Below, one piece after another: positions 53,898 to 62,602 of a stretch of DNA of 64,000 nucleotides (positions within the stretch are counted from its first letter, which is position 1; every line of letters begins with the position of its first letter). The notes under the pieces were generated by a model, which did no database searches, was not told where the DNA came from, and was given only the letters and a program-made list of their open reading frames with translations. Source of the DNA: an uncultured Lachnospiraceae bacterium (GTDB taxonomy: Bacteria > Bacillota > Clostridia > Lachnospirales > Lachnospiraceae); NCBI GenBank assembly GCA_947648875.1, contig CANSPM010000009.1, forward strand, positions 28,376 to 92,375, in the 5' to 3' direction. The translations under genes and the position numbers were made by a program.

Positions 53898-55490
53898 ATG
53901 GCAAACGCAAATGAAGAGACACAGGGTATGGGGATCCGCCTGTTGAAAAAGGGACAGAAAGGACTGATTCACGCGCTGTTCAGTCGCTTCGGGGTGATTC
54001 TACTGCTGTTTCTCGTGCAGGTGGCGATTTTGTTCAGCGTGTTTATGTGGTTCAGGGATTTGCAGCCCTATATATCGGTGCTGATGACCATCTTTGCCGT
54101 AGGCATGGTGCTGTATTTGCTGAACAGCCGTTTTGATCCCACGGCAAAGATCACATGGCTTGTAATTATAATGCTGATGCCTGTTTTTGGCGCGTTTTTG
54201 CTGTGGTTTACCAAGAGTGAGATCGGGCACAGACTGATCAAGGGGCGGGTGGACCAGATTTCCGGACAGGCGAAAGACTACATACCTCAGAATCCGGAGG
54301 TGATGCAGAGGCTGGAACAGGAGAATCCCGGCGTGAGGGCGCTGGCCCGCTATGTGGGCAGAAGCGGTTGCCACCCGGTGTTTGATGACACCGCCGTGAC
54401 ATATTTCCCCGTAGGGGAGAAGAAATGGGAAGAGATGCTGCGGCAGCTGGAGCGGGCACAGCGTTATATTTTTCTGGAGTACTTTATTGTGGATGAGGGA
54501 CTGATGTGGGGAAAGGTCTTGGAAGTACTGGCCCGAAAGGTGGCGGAAGGTGTTGAGGTCCGCCTGATGATTGACGGTTTCTGCGAGTTTACGACTTTGT
54601 CCCATAACTATCCGGAGAAGCTGAAAAAACTGGGTATAAAATGCAAACTGTTCGCACCCCTCACCCCCTTCGTATCCACCCATTACAATTACCGCGATCA
54701 CCGTAAGATTCTGGTGATTGACGGTCACACGGCTTTTACGGGCGGGGTCAATCTGGCGGACGAGTATATCAATTACAAAATGAAGTTTGGTCACTGGAAG
54801 GATACGGCCGTCATGCTACAGGGGCAGGCGGCCCGGAGCTTTGCGCTGATGTTTCTGGAAATGTGGGGAATTGAGGAAAAGGAACTGGAATTTGAACGGT
54901 TTTTGTCGGATGCCTCCGTTTTCGGAAGAGAGGAAAGGGCGCTTGGCTATGTGATGCCCTACGGCGACTGCCCGCTGGATGAGGAGCGGGTGGGAGAGCG
55001 GGTGTATATGGATATTCTGAATCGTGCCCACAAATATGTACATATTATGACGCCCTATCTGATTTTGGACGGAGAGATGGAGACGGCTCTGAAATTTGCC
55101 GCCGAGCGGGGAGTGGATGTGAAACTGATTCTGCCCGGCATTCCGGACAAGCGCGCGGCATACGCGCTGGCCAAGTCTCACTATCGTTCCCTGCTGGATT
55201 CGGGGGTGCGGATCTATGAGTACACCCCCGGCTTTGTACATGCCAAGCTGTTTGTCAGCGACGACCGGGAGGGGGTGGTGGGTACCATCAATCTGGACTA
55301 TCGCAGTCTGTACCACCATTTTGAGTGCGCCGCCTATCTCTATGGCGCACCTTGCCTTACGGATATGGAGGCGGACTATCAGGCCACGCTTAAGCAGTGC
55401 CGGGAAGTGACCCGCGAGACGTTGAAGGCGGAACCCTGGACCAGAAAAATGATGGGGTATATTATGAAGGCGGTGGCTCCGTTGCTGTAG
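53898..55490 (+). CDS. cls: Cardiolipin synthase (phospholipase D family)
   Basis: 530 residues. Condenses two phosphatidylglycerols to cardiolipin in the membrane. Two membrane segments (about 30-50 and 57-75, then WLVIIMLMPVFGAFLLWF) precede two HKD motifs: NYRDHRKILVIDGHTAFTGG and FVHAKLFVSDDREGVVGTI. The start at 53898 has GGGAG 9 nt upstream. Earlier in-frame ATGs, such as one near 53742, would add a polar extension with no family counterpart, so they are disfavoured. Confidence 0.92.
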   Translation: MANANEETQGMGIRLLKKGQKGLIHALFSRFGVILLLFLVQVAILFSVFMWFRDLQPYISVLMTIFAVGMVLYLLNSRFDPTAKITWLVIIMLMPVFGAFLLWFTKSEIGHRLIKGRVDQISGQAKDYIPQNPEVMQRLEQENPGVRALARYVGRSGCHPVFDDTAVTYFPVGEKKWEEMLRQLERAQRYIFLEYFIVDEGLMWGKVLEVLARKVAEGVEVRLMIDGFCEFTTLSHNYPEKLKKLGIKCKLFAPLTPFVSTHYNYRDHRKILVIDGHTAFTGGVNLADEYINYKMKFGHWKDTAVMLQGQAARSFALMFLEMWGIEEKELEFERFLSDASVFGREERALGYVMPYGDCPLDEERVGERVYMDILNRAHKYVHIMTPYLILDGEMETALKFAAERGVDVKLILPGIPDKRAAYALAKSHYRSLLDSGVRIYEYTPGFVHAKLFVSDDREGVVGTINLDYRSLYHHFECAAYLYGAPCLTDMEADYQATLKQCREVTRETLKAEPWTRKMMGYIMKAVAPLL

Positions 55491-55512
55491 GGCATTTGCG
55501 CCCCGTAAGGGG

Positions 55513-55549
55513 CTGCTGCCGGAGCCTTGTCGAAAACGCGCGGCAGCAG
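55513..55549. repeat. Hairpin downstream of cls
   Basis: CTGCTGCCG (55513-55521) and CGGCAGCAG (55541-55549), a 9-bp perfect stem with a 19-nt loop. No T-run follows, so it may protect the transcript end rather than terminate. Confidence 0.5.
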
Positions 55550-55597
55550 AACATTCTTGGCCGCAGGGATGAGGAAAGGGTGGGGAAAAATTTGTGT

Positions 55598-55626
55598 TTG
55601 ACAATCCCGGCAGGGATGTGTTAAGA
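55598..55626 (+). promoter_or_regulatory. Strong promoter of a non-coding unit
   Basis: Consensus TTGACA (55598-55603), 17-bp spacer, TTAAGA (55621-55626; TAAGAT at 18 bp also possible). No credible gene follows before the terminator at 55743. Confidence 0.65.
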
Positions 55627-55631
55627 TGGCG

Positions 55632-55771
55632 ATATCTTGAGGAGAGGGGTGAAAAGATGAGAATTTAGTTCGCTTTTGTTTGCATGAAGGTTAAGGGCGA
55701 CACAGGGGAGGCTCCGTGTTGTCTGGTCATGTTGCCAAAAGTGGATTATGTTCTCATAACCCTTCTTTTTT
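55632..55771 (+). ncRNA. Candidate small RNA of about 140 nt
   Basis: A consensus promoter and an intrinsic terminator bracket this stretch, and no ORF of useful length exists in it. A strong ribosome site (GGAGAGGGG) precedes ATGAGAATTTAG, a three-codon ORF, so a minimal leader peptide is possible. An internal stem can form between ACAC.GGGG and CTCCGTGT. It does not match a small RNA class or riboswitch that I recognise. It might instead be a terminated leader of the downstream kinase-like gene. Confidence 0.4.
55743..55771 (+). terminator. Intrinsic terminator of the candidate small RNA
   Basis: GGATTATG (55743-55750) pairs with CATAACCC (55755-55762), one mismatch, loop TTCT, followed by TTCTTTTTT. 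Confidence 0.7.
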
Positions 55772-55868
55772 GTGCGGTAATTTAGGCTTCCAGGAATGGC
55801 GGGGCCCGGGCGGCGCTATGCCGGAGAGGCATTTCAGCGGGATCTGGAAAACAGGGTATGAGAATATA

Positions 55869-55902
55869 AGGGAACTGTTTGGCAACAGACGGTTCCTTTT
55901 TC
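55869..55902 (+). terminator. Second intrinsic terminator
   Basis: GGAACTGTT pairs with AACAG and GGTTCC across a small bulge, followed by TTTTT. It lies 90 bp upstream of the kinase-like gene, so it could act as an attenuator for it. Confidence 0.55.
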
Positions 55903-55991
55903 ATGCGCGGCAGTTATTTTTGTCCGCCGAAACGGGCAGATATTGCCCTGTGTGAGAAGGCGCTGTCAATACACTGGAACAGGAGAATTGT

Positions 55992-56789
55992 ATGGATAAC
56001 ATTTTTATTGAGGGAATACAGGGTATGGGTAAGTCCACATTGCTGTCGGAGATCGCCCGGCGCAAACCGGAGTACAAGGTGTGCCGGGAAGGGGATTACT
56101 CACCGGTGGAATTGGCCTGGTGTGCATGGATGGACAGGGAGCAATACGCGGCGGCGCTTGAGAAATACGCCCCCATCCGCAGCGAGATTGAAGCCGGTAC
56201 ATTTCGGGAAGCGGACAGGTATATTGTGACTTATACCAAGATTTTGACGGATATACCGGGCTTTCACAAGGATTTGGAACAATATGAGATCTATAATGGC
56301 AGGATAACATTAGAAGAGATGGAACGGATTGTTTTCACAAGATATGAGAGATTTCACGACAGCGGATACTTGTTTGAGTGTGCTTTCCTACAAAATATCG
56401 TGGAGGACCTGATCCTGTTCCATCAGATGCATGATGAGGAAATTCTCTCCTTTTACGAGAGGCTTTACGCCGTCATGCCCAGAGAGCATTTCAGACTGCT
56501 GTATCTTTACAGCGACAAAATCGAGGAGAATATCAGAATTATACAGAAGGAGCGCTCCGATGAGCAGGGAAATCCCATGTGGTACCCGGTTATGATGGAA
56601 TATCTGGTAAATTCTCCTTACGGAAAAGCCCATGGATATAAGGATTTTGAGGATCTGATTACCCATCTGCGGCACAGACAGCAGGTGGAACTGCGGATTA
56701 TTCGGGAAATTCTGGGAGAGCGCGCAAGAATCATTCCAGCCAAGGAGCGTTGGGATTTGACTTCTAGCCATATTATATCGATTCTGTAA
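55992..56789 (+). CDS. P-loop kinase-like protein
   Basis: 265 residues. Walker A EGIQGMGKST (about 7-16) at the very N-terminus, as in deoxynucleoside and thymidylate kinases. LAWCAWMDREQYAAALEKYA, DRYIVTYTKI and SGYLFECAFLQNIVEDLILF give a helical body like the deoxynucleoside kinase fold; a clear lid motif is not seen. The substrate is unknown. AGGAGAA precedes the ATG. It is preceded by two terminators and followed by an 11-bp hairpin, so probably transcribed alone. Confidence 0.7.
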   Translation: MDNIFIEGIQGMGKSTLLSEIARRKPEYKVCREGDYSPVELAWCAWMDREQYAAALEKYAPIRSEIEAGTFREADRYIVTYTKILTDIPGFHKDLEQYEIYNGRITLEEMERIVFTRYERFHDSGYLFECAFLQNIVEDLILFHQMHDEEILSFYERLYAVMPREHFRLLYLYSDKIEENIRIIQKERSDEQGNPMWYPVMMEYLVNSPYGKAHGYKDFEDLITHLRHRQQVELRIIREILGERARIIPAKERWDLTSSHIISIL

Positions 56790-56802
56790 GAGAGTTTCCC
56801 CT

Positions 56803-56845
56803 ATGTGCTCCCCTGTGCTATAAAGTATCACAAGGGAGCACATAA
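56803..56845. repeat. Hairpin downstream of the kinase-like gene
   Basis: TATGTGCTCCC and GGGAGCACATA form a perfect 11-bp stem around a 21-nt loop. Only a weak T-run (AATCTTT) follows, so its terminator function is uncertain. Confidence 0.55.
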
Positions 56846-57102
56846 ATCTTTGACAGAAAGGACTTGACAGCCATGTTTAAAAATAGTACGCTTCTATATA
56901 ACGCATGCCGTTTCTGGCAGTATGCAAATACTAAGTCCGTATGTTGTTTTATAAAGTAAAATGTGCCGTTTATCATGTTGTTCTGGTAAGCAGCATTTTT
57001 TTTGAGGGGGGATACATAACAAAGATATAATATAAGGTGCACATTGTTATACGCAGGGTATAGTTTAGATGGGCCAATGTCTCAGGACCGGAAGTTATAC
57101 TT

Positions 57103-57237
57103 ATGAAGAAAACTTTAATCAACGTAGATCAGGAAAACCGAATTGCTATCAGTGCTGCTGGATTATCTTATTTCGTACAACTATATAGACGATTGCAAAA
57201 TGCTCTTTCTGGAAACAGCCGTTTTTGTATATGTTGA
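57103..57237 (+). CDS. Small leader ORF interrupted by a repeat element
   Basis: 44 codons from ATG at 57103 (GGAAG upstream), beginning MKKTLINVDQENRIAISAAG. Its last ~15 codons lie inside the MITE-like element at 57188-57278. If the element and one of its flanking 14-bp repeats are removed on paper, the frame continues as FVQLYNTRR and stops at TAG (57303-57305), 7 nt before the chemotaxis-receptor start. An ancestral short leader peptide coupled to the receptor is inferred. Whether it is expressed is unknown. Confidence 0.3.
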   Translation: MKKTLINVDQENRIAISAAGLSYFVQLYRRLQNALSGNSRFCIC

Positions 57238-57292
57238 CCAGCTTCGTCACTTGCGGACAGGGTTTCGCAATCGTTTACCGTACAACTATATA
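57174..57292. repeat. 14-bp direct repeats flanking the element
   Basis: CGTACAACTATATA occurs at 57174-57187 and 57279-57292, exactly bracketing the MITE-like element. This is the pattern of a target-site duplication. The right copy overlaps TATAAT, which could act as a -10 box. Confidence 0.7.
57188..57278 (-). repeat. MITE-like inverted-repeat element, copy B
   Basis: 91 bp with ends CGATTGCAAAA and TTTCGCAATCG. On the minus strand, TGTCCGCAAGTGACGAAGCT with flanks and ATATACAAAAACGG match copy A at 17.7-17.8 kb almost base for base. It is flanked by a 14-bp direct repeat and is non-coding, so mobilisation in trans by an unknown transposase is inferred. Confidence 0.7.
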
Positions 57293-57312
57293 ATACGAGG
57301 AGGTAGATTTTT

Positions 57313-58857
57313 ATGAACAGGAAGAGATCGGCGGTTGAGGTGTATTTATCCACGGTGTTTAAATGGGGGCTTATTATATTGGTAAGTGCCTGCATGTGTG
57401 CTACGGTAATGTTTAACACTGAAAAAATGTTTGGATTATATACTACAGTGCCATGGCTTGCAACAATTGGTTTAGGTGTAATGGATTCGACCTTTTTTGT
57501 AATAGCAATCTTGATAGTAAAATCTTCATTTGATAAAGAAGGATATTTAAAAGAGGGCAGACTACGAATTGGAAAAATTTTTTCAGCAGTTGTATTAGTT
57601 ATACAATGGAATTATTTATTGTATATGCTTCCAACCAGAACTTTTTGGGGATTTCTTTTCTTTTTCCTAATCTTAATCGCGTTCTTTTTGGATATAAAAA
57701 TGTTGCTTGTAAGCGGCCTGGGCTGTATGGTATCCCTGTTTATTGGCTGGGCGATCCGTGGAACAGACCTTCTTCCGGTTAAGGACGAGTTATTCCTCAC
57801 GGATATTATTATGTGCTTAGTTGCCCTTGTGCTGTCTCTGGCGGGATTGCTCATTTTTGTTTTCTTTGTTTCCCACTTTTTAGTAAACGCAAAGAGAGAT
57901 GAATTAGAAAAGAACAACGAACATGTTACAAGCGTTCTGGGGGCGGTACACACATTATCCGAGAACCTACAGACAGCGGGTTTTTCACTGTCACGGGTGT
58001 CAGAGAACGAAAGCGCTTCCGCTGAAGAATTAGCTGCTACAAGTGAACAGCTGGTGGAAAATAGTAATTTGCTCAGTTCCAAAACGGATGAAAGTATGGC
58101 AAATTTTGAAGAACTAAGCAATTGGGAAAGCATTGTTGCTGATAATGTTGAAAAAGTAGAACAGGTTTCCAGAGAGTTGCTGGATAAGTCGGTGGAAAAC
58201 GCAAGGCTTCTCAGCGATTTACATACAATCAACAGTGAAGTATCTGAGTCCATGAAGACTACGACGGAAATAACCCAACGGTTATCTGAGGCGGTACAGG
58301 AAATCGGCGTAACATTAAATCTTATAAGCGATATTTCCGAGTCTACAAATCTGCTGGCGTTGAATGCGTCTATTGAGGCGGCCAGAGCGGGTGAAGCCGG
58401 CAGAGGATTTGCCGTTGTCGCCACAGAGGTAGGCAATCTGGCAAACAGTACACAACAGTCATTGCAGATTGTTCAAGCGGTAATAGAAAGGGTACAGCAG
58501 AACGTCATGGGCATTACGGCACAAGTAAATGAAAACTCCGTAAAGCTAGGTGTTCAGAATGAACAATATCAAAATGTTTTCCAGAGTATGCAGGAGATGA
58601 CAAAGCTATTAAATACATCTGCTGAAAAAATAAATACGATGGGTGAAGCGCATGGAAAGCAATCGGAAGTGATAAAGAAAACAATCTCCATTAATCAGGA
58701 TATTGCTGAAAGCATAAGAAGTGAAAATGAACAGTTTCATTCCATCAACGCCCTGGCGGAAAGTAATGCGAATGACACAACAGAAGTTGCGACACAGGCA
58801 GGCGTAATCAATGAAATGGTTGACAGGATGACGCAATTATTAAAGCGGGAAGATTAA
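57313..58857 (+). CDS. Methyl-accepting chemotaxis-type receptor with multi-pass N-terminus
   Basis: 514 residues. About six hydrophobic segments occupy residues 10-195, with very short loops and no extracellular sensor domain. A coiled-coil signalling region follows directly, without a recognisable HAMP domain. The MCP hairpin tip reads [20 protein letters not shown] then [18 protein letters not shown] (about 337-375), the CheA/CheW contact site. The sensing mode is likely intramembrane. The first ~400 bp are AT-richer than neighbours, hinting at separate ancestry. GAGGAGG precedes the ATG; terminator at 58862. Confidence 0.88.
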   Translation: MNRKRSAVEVYLSTVFKWGLIILVSACMCATVMFNTEKMFGLYTTVPWLATIGLGVMDSTFFVIAILIVKSSFDKEGYLKEGRLRIGKIFSAVVLVIQWNYLLYMLPTRTFWGFLFFFLILIAFFLDIKMLLVSGLGCMVSLFIGWAIRGTDLLPVKDELFLTDIIMCLVALVLSLAGLLIFVFFVSHFLVNAKRDELEKNNEHVTSVLGAVHTLSENLQTAGFSLSRVSENESASAEELAATSEQLVENSNLLSSKTDESMANFEELSNWESIVADNVEKVEQVSRELLDKSVENARLLSDLHTINSEVSESMKTTTEITQRLSEAVQEIGVTLNLISDISESTNLLALNASIEAARAGEAGRGFAVVATEVGNLANSTQQSLQIVQAVIERVQQNVMGITAQVNENSVKLGVQNEQYQNVFQSMQEMTKLLNTSAEKINTMGEAHGKQSEVIKKTISINQDIAESIRSENEQFHSINALAESNANDTTEVATQAGVINEMVDRMTQLLKRED

Positions 58858-58861
58858 AGGG

Positions 58862-58890
58862 AAGGGGCGATTCGTTCGCCCCTCTATCTT
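58862..58890 (+). terminator. Terminator of the chemotaxis-receptor gene
   Basis: AGGGGCGA pairs with TCGCCCCT around a 5-nt loop, followed by CTATCTTTG. It starts 5 bp after the stop codon. Confidence 0.75.
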
Positions 58891-58946
58891 TGCTCCGGCA
58901 AGGCCCTTCGGCACCCGCCTGATCAAGTGAGGATTCTGTTGCTGCG

Positions 58947-58978
58947 AAAAGGGTATGTTGGACTGCTCCAACATACCC
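58947..58978 (-). terminator. Terminator of the perR-rbr operon
   Basis: GGGTATGTTGGA (58951-58962) and TCCAACATACCC (58967-58978) form a perfect 12-bp stem with a 4-nt loop; on the minus strand TTTTCG follows. It is 35 bp beyond the rubrerythrin stop. Confidence 0.85.
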
Positions 58979-59013
58979 CAAATCCCAGAATAAAGACTTT
59001 ATGGCATTTCTGA

Positions 59014-59553
59014 TTAGCCGAAGTACCTCTTAAGAAGTCCTTCAAATGCCTTGCCGTGTCTGGCCTCGTCTCTGGCCATCTCATGTACGGTGTCGTGAAT
59101 GGCATCCAGGCCCAACTCCTTAGCTCTCTTAGCCAGGTCGGTCTTGCCGGCAGTCGCCCCGTTCTCGGCGGCAACCCGCATTTCCAGATTCTTCTTGGTG
59201 GAATCGGTCACTACCTCACCCAGCAGTTCCGCAAATTTGGCGGCATGCTCCGCTTCTTCATAGGCGGCTTTCTCCCAGTACATGCCGATCTCGGGATATC
59301 CCTCGCGGAAGGCCACTCTGGACATGGCCAGATACATGCCTACCTCGGAGCATTCGCCGTTAAAGTTCGCCCGCAGATCCTCGATGATATCTTCTCTTAC
59401 TCCCTGCGCCACGCCTACCACATGCTCGGCGGCCCAGGATCTCTCCTCGCTCTGCGCGGTGAATTTGGATGAATCCACACCGCACTGAGGGCACTTCTCA
59501 GGGGGATTGTCTCCCTCATGTACATAACCGCATACCTGACATACATACTTCAT
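59014..59553 (-). CDS. rbr: Reverse rubrerythrin (rubredoxin domain first)
   Basis: 179 residues. An N-terminal rubredoxin-type Fe(SCys)4 domain ([20 protein letters not shown] then PQCG) precedes the four-helix diiron domain with ligands in [27 protein letters not shown] and [14 protein letters not shown]. This order is the reverse of classical rubrerythrin and typical of clostridial peroxide reductases. It removes hydrogen peroxide in the cytoplasm. AAGGAGAG precedes the ATG. It lies 51 bp downstream of the PerR-type gene on the same strand and is likely co-transcribed. Confidence 0.92.
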   Translation of the reverse strand: MKYVCQVCGYVHEGDNPPEKCPQCGVDSSKFTAQSEERSWAAEHVVGVAQGVREDIIEDLRANFNGECSEVGMYLAMSRVAFREGYPEIGMYWEKAAYEEAEHAAKFAELLGEVVTDSTKKNLEMRVAAENGATAGKTDLAKRAKELGLDAIHDTVHEMARDEARHGKAFEGLLKRYFG

Positions 59554-59604
59554 ACTTTTTCTCTCCTTTATGATAAATAGTTAAGCCGTCCGAACAGAGT
59601 TCTT

Positions 59605-59997
59605 TCAGCTGTTGATACCCTGACTACACTGACCGCAGATCCCATAAAAATACGTCATATGGCCTGTGATTCGTCCGCAGAAATGCTGTCTGGCCGTCTC
59701 CAGAACATCGTCGATGCCTTCCATTCGCAGATCCTGCACACAGCCGCACTCCTTGCAGATAAAATGATAATGCCGGGAGGTGTCTGCGTCAAAATGATCC
59801 GTTCCGTCTCCCAGCCGCAGCCGCAGAATCTCTCCCCTGTCTGCCAACAGTGTCAGATTCCGGTAAACCGTGCCCAGACTGATCGAGGGGTTTTGCTGCC
59901 GAACGTTTCTGTATACGATCTCTGCCGTGGGGTGATCTTGTCGTCCCATGAGGAAATTTTTGATCAACTCCCGCTGCCTGCTATATTTCAGCGCCAT
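59605..59997 (-). CDS. perR: Fur-family regulator, probable PerR
   Basis: 130 residues. N-terminal winged helix (SRQRELIKNFL, PSISLGTVYRNLTLLADRGE) and a metal-binding C-terminal half with HFDADTSRHYHFICKECGC and the last pair CGQC, i.e. two CxxC zinc-site pairs. The position upstream of rubrerythrin and a Per box in its own promoter argue for peroxide-sensing PerR rather than iron-sensing Fur. The start at 59997 has AAAGGA upstream. Confidence 0.88.
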   Translation of the reverse strand: MALKYSRQRELIKNFLMGRQDHPTAEIVYRNVRQQNPSISLGTVYRNLTLLADRGEILRLRLGDGTDHFDADTSRHYHFICKECGCVQDLRMEGIDDVLETARQHFCGRITGHMTYFYGICGQCSQGINS

Positions 59998-60020
59998 GGC
60001 AGTTCCTTTCTGAATACATA

Positions 60021-60037
60021 TTAGTAATGATTCCTAA
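60021..60037. promoter_or_regulatory. Per box operator
   Basis: TTAGTAATGATTCCTAA is a 17-bp dyad (7 of 8 bases per arm symmetric) close to the known Per/Fur-box pattern. It lies just downstream of the -10 element of the perR promoter, where binding would block initiation, implying autoregulation. Confidence 0.7.
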
Positions 60038-60040
60038 TTT

Positions 60041-60069
60041 AGTATAAAGCAGTTTGCGCAAAAGTCAAG
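60041..60069 (-). promoter_or_regulatory. Promoter of perR-rbr
   Basis: Minus strand TTGACT (60069-60064), 17-bp class spacing (by my count 16-17), TATACT (60046-60041), directly followed by the Per box. Confidence 0.65.
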
Positions 60070-60183
60070 AGATTTTTTGAAATATATGTGGACTTTAGAT
60101 TTTTTTTATGAACATATTCGATTGTTTTTACAATTTACAGGGGGATTTGTGTTATACTGAATTAACATTAAGTGTTTGTGTGA

Positions 60184-60208
60184 ACATTGGAGACCGACGC
60201 TCCAATAT
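60184..60208 (+). promoter_or_regulatory. Leader hairpin before the sensor kinase
   Basis: ATTGGAG and CTCCAAT (7-bp perfect stem, loop ACCGACG) lie 18 nt upstream of the start codon. A TATACT at 60153-60158 may be the -10 box of this transcript, but no good -35 is seen. Confidence 0.4.
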
Positions 60209-60225
60209 GTTTGTGGAGAATTTTT

Positions 60226-61704
60226 ATGAAGTTTAAGACAAGGCTACGGGTGACCTTTATTACGATTATCTTCCTGCCACTTCTGCTGACGATGTTGGCT
60301 TTCTGTGTCATCGGCGTCTATCTGATGAATGCCCAGCCGGGCGTCAGTATACAGAACCTGGATTTTGCTCTGATATCCGAGACCGTGGGGAGTTTTACGG
60401 GACATGCGGACAATGTTTATAAGAAGCTGACCGAGCAGGCCCAAAAGGATGTGACCCTGCTGGAGGACAGAGAGTATCTGGAAAGGATGGGAAATCTGCT
60501 GCACTCCCGTTCCGCCTATCTGCTGGTGCGCAAAAATAATGAGATTTTCTATACCGGCAATCCTGAGGCGGCGGCACAGATATTTCCCATGTTGCCGGGC
60601 TTTGGCGAAGGGGATCTGGAGGAGGGCACGGGCTACTATTTCAGCAAAATGGATAAATATGTGAAGCAGATAGACTTTCACTTCCGGGACGGCGCGGAAG
60701 GCAGCCTTTTTGTGGTAATGAAGATTAACTCGCTGATCTCCAGGCGGCTGCTGATTGATATGCTGGTTGCCATTGTGCTGATTCTGATTTTTACCAGTCT
60801 GATGTTGACCCAGTGGATTCAAAAAGAGGTGTTCCGCCCCATCAATGAGTTGAATGTGGCCATGAACCGGATCAAGGAGGGAAACTTTGAGTATATCCTA
60901 CAGACCAAGTCCGGCGGCGAGATTGGCGACCTGTACCGGAATTATGAGGACATGAGACTGCGCCTGAAAGAGAACACCGAGGAGAGCACGGAACAAGAGA
61001 AGAAGAATAAGGAGCTGGTCAGCAATATTTCCCACGATCTGAAAACGCCCATTACGGCCATCAAGGGTTATGTGGAAGGCATCATGGACGGTGTGGCGGA
61101 TACGCCGGAAAAGATGGACAAATATATTAAGACCATATATAATAAGGCTAATGACATGGACAGGCTGATCAATGAACTGACCACCTATTCCGGCATAGAC
61201 AACCACCGGATTCCGTATAATTTCCACCGGATTAACGTGGCGGACTATTTCGGAGACTGTGTGGAGGAAGTGGGGCTGGAGCTGGAATCCAAGAACATTC
61301 AGCTGAATTATACCAATCTGGTGGATCAGGACACGCTGGTCATCGCGGACCCGGAGCAGATGAAAAAGGTTATCAACAATATTATCAGCAACAGCGTCAA
61401 ATATATGGATAAACAGCACGGAGTTATTGATATACGGATTTTGGATGAACTGGACTCCATACAGGTGGAGATCGAGGACAACGGCAAGGGTATCGCGCAG
61501 AAGGACCTGGGCAGAATCTTTGAGCGGTTTTTCCGAACGGATGCCTCCCGCAATTCTCTACAGGGCGGCAGCGGTATCGGCCTCTCCATCGTGAAGAGAA
61601 TTATCGAGGACCACGGCGGTTACATCTGGGCCACCAGCCGGGAGGGAGAGGGAACCTGTATGCACTTTGTGGTCCGCAAGTATAAAGAACTGCAAAATGA
61701 GTAA
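60226..61704 (+). CDS. Sensor histidine kinase
   Basis: 492 residues. Two membrane helices (about 12-34 and 182-202) bracket an extracytoplasmic domain of ~145 residues without a recognised fold. HAMP linker FRPINELNVAMNRIKEGNFE, phosphoacceptor His in NISHDLKTPITAIKGYVEG, N box NNIISNSVKYM, G1 DNGKGIAQ, F box FERFFRTDAS and G2 GGSGIGLSIV are intact. The start at 60226 follows GGAG; an ATG at 60187 would place extra residues across the hairpin. It phosphorylates the response regulator encoded next. Signal unknown. Confidence 0.92.
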   Translation: MKFKTRLRVTFITIIFLPLLLTMLAFCVIGVYLMNAQPGVSIQNLDFALISETVGSFTGHADNVYKKLTEQAQKDVTLLEDREYLERMGNLLHSRSAYLLVRKNNEIFYTGNPEAAAQIFPMLPGFGEGDLEEGTGYYFSKMDKYVKQIDFHFRDGAEGSLFVVMKINSLISRRLLIDMLVAIVLILIFTSLMLTQWIQKEVFRPINELNVAMNRIKEGNFEYILQTKSGGEIGDLYRNYEDMRLRLKENTEESTEQEKKNKELVSNISHDLKTPITAIKGYVEGIMDGVADTPEKMDKYIKTIYNKANDMDRLINELTTYSGIDNHRIPYNFHRINVADYFGDCVEEVGLELESKNIQLNYTNLVDQDTLVIADPEQMKKVINNIISNSVKYMDKQHGVIDIRILDELDSIQVEIEDNGKGIAQKDLGRIFERFFRTDASRNSLQGGSGIGLSIVKRIIEDHGGYIWATSREGEGTCMHFVVRKYKELQNE

Positions 61705-61777
61705 TCGGGGCCGCGTCCCTGTTCCCGGCAGAGAACGGCGGTATGTGGATATTGTTTTGGAAAGGCAGGGTTTCAAT

Positions 61778-62470
61778 ATGAGTAGGATACTGATTATCGA
61801 GGATGAGGAGGTCATTGCGGATCTGGAGAAAGATTATCTGGAGCTCAGTGACTTCAAGGTGGATATCTGTAACCGGGGAGATCAGGGACTACAGACCGCG
61901 CTGACGGGGGAGTACGATCTGATTATTCTGGACCTGATGCTTCCGGAGATGGACGGTTTTGAGGTGTGCAAGCGGATCAGGGAGAAGAAAAATGTCCCGA
62001 TTCTGATGGTCTCGGCAAAAAAGGATGACATTGATAAAATCAGGGGGTTGGGCCTGGGGGCGGATGACTATATGACCAAGCCGTTCAGCCCCAGCGAGCT
62101 GGTGGCCCGCGTCAAGGCCCATATGGCCCGGTATGAGCGTCTGGTGGGTACCAGCCAGAGGCCTCATAATGATATAGTGGAGATCCGGGGCATACGCATA
62201 GACAAGACGGCCCGCCGTGTGTATGTAGACGGCGTGGAGAAGACTTTTACCACAAAGGAGTTTGAGCTGCTGACATTCCTGGCAGAGAATCCCAACCATG
62301 TGTTTACCAAGGAGGAGCTGTTCCGGGAGATCTGGGACATGGACTCCATCGGGGATATCGCCACCGTCACGGTGCACATCAAGAAGATACGTGAAAAGGT
62401 GGAGGCTGACACTGCCAAGCCCCAATATATAGAGACCATATGGGGCGTGGGATACCGCTTTAAGGTATAG
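61778..62470 (+). CDS. OmpR-family response regulator
   Basis: 230 residues. Receiver domain with acidic pocket IIEDEE, phosphoacceptor Asp in LIILDLMLPEMDGFEV, Thr/Ser switch MVSAKKDD and Lys in MTKPFSPSEL. DNA-binding winged helix (about 130-228) with FTTKEFELLTFLAENPNHVF and TVTVHIKKIREKVE. The start at 61778 has GGAAAGG upstream; the gene follows the kinase by 73 bp (kinase-first order). Target genes are not apparent. Confidence 0.93.
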   Translation: MSRILIIEDEEVIADLEKDYLELSDFKVDICNRGDQGLQTALTGEYDLIILDLMLPEMDGFEVCKRIREKKNVPILMVSAKKDDIDKIRGLGLGADDYMTKPFSPSELVARVKAHMARYERLVGTSQRPHNDIVEIRGIRIDKTARRVYVDGVEKTFTTKEFELLTFLAENPNHVFTKEELFREIWDMDSIGDIATVTVHIKKIREKVEADTAKPQYIETIWGVGYRFKV

Positions 62471-62602
62471 GGGACGGAACTCTCCTGAACCGGTATGCGT
62501 CAAAGTTCAGGGAATAAAGACAGGGCTTGCCATTCCCAGCAATACCAGCGTAAAAGCGCATATGTTCACGGGCTGGCAAGCGTAAAAAGAAGGGGGAATT
62601 TG

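Noticed and set aside
57286..57300. TATAAT overlapping the right 14-bp repeat as the receptor's promoter
   Set aside because: No -35 box at proper spacing, and the transcript would start almost at the ribosome site; kept only as a possibility in the repeat entry.
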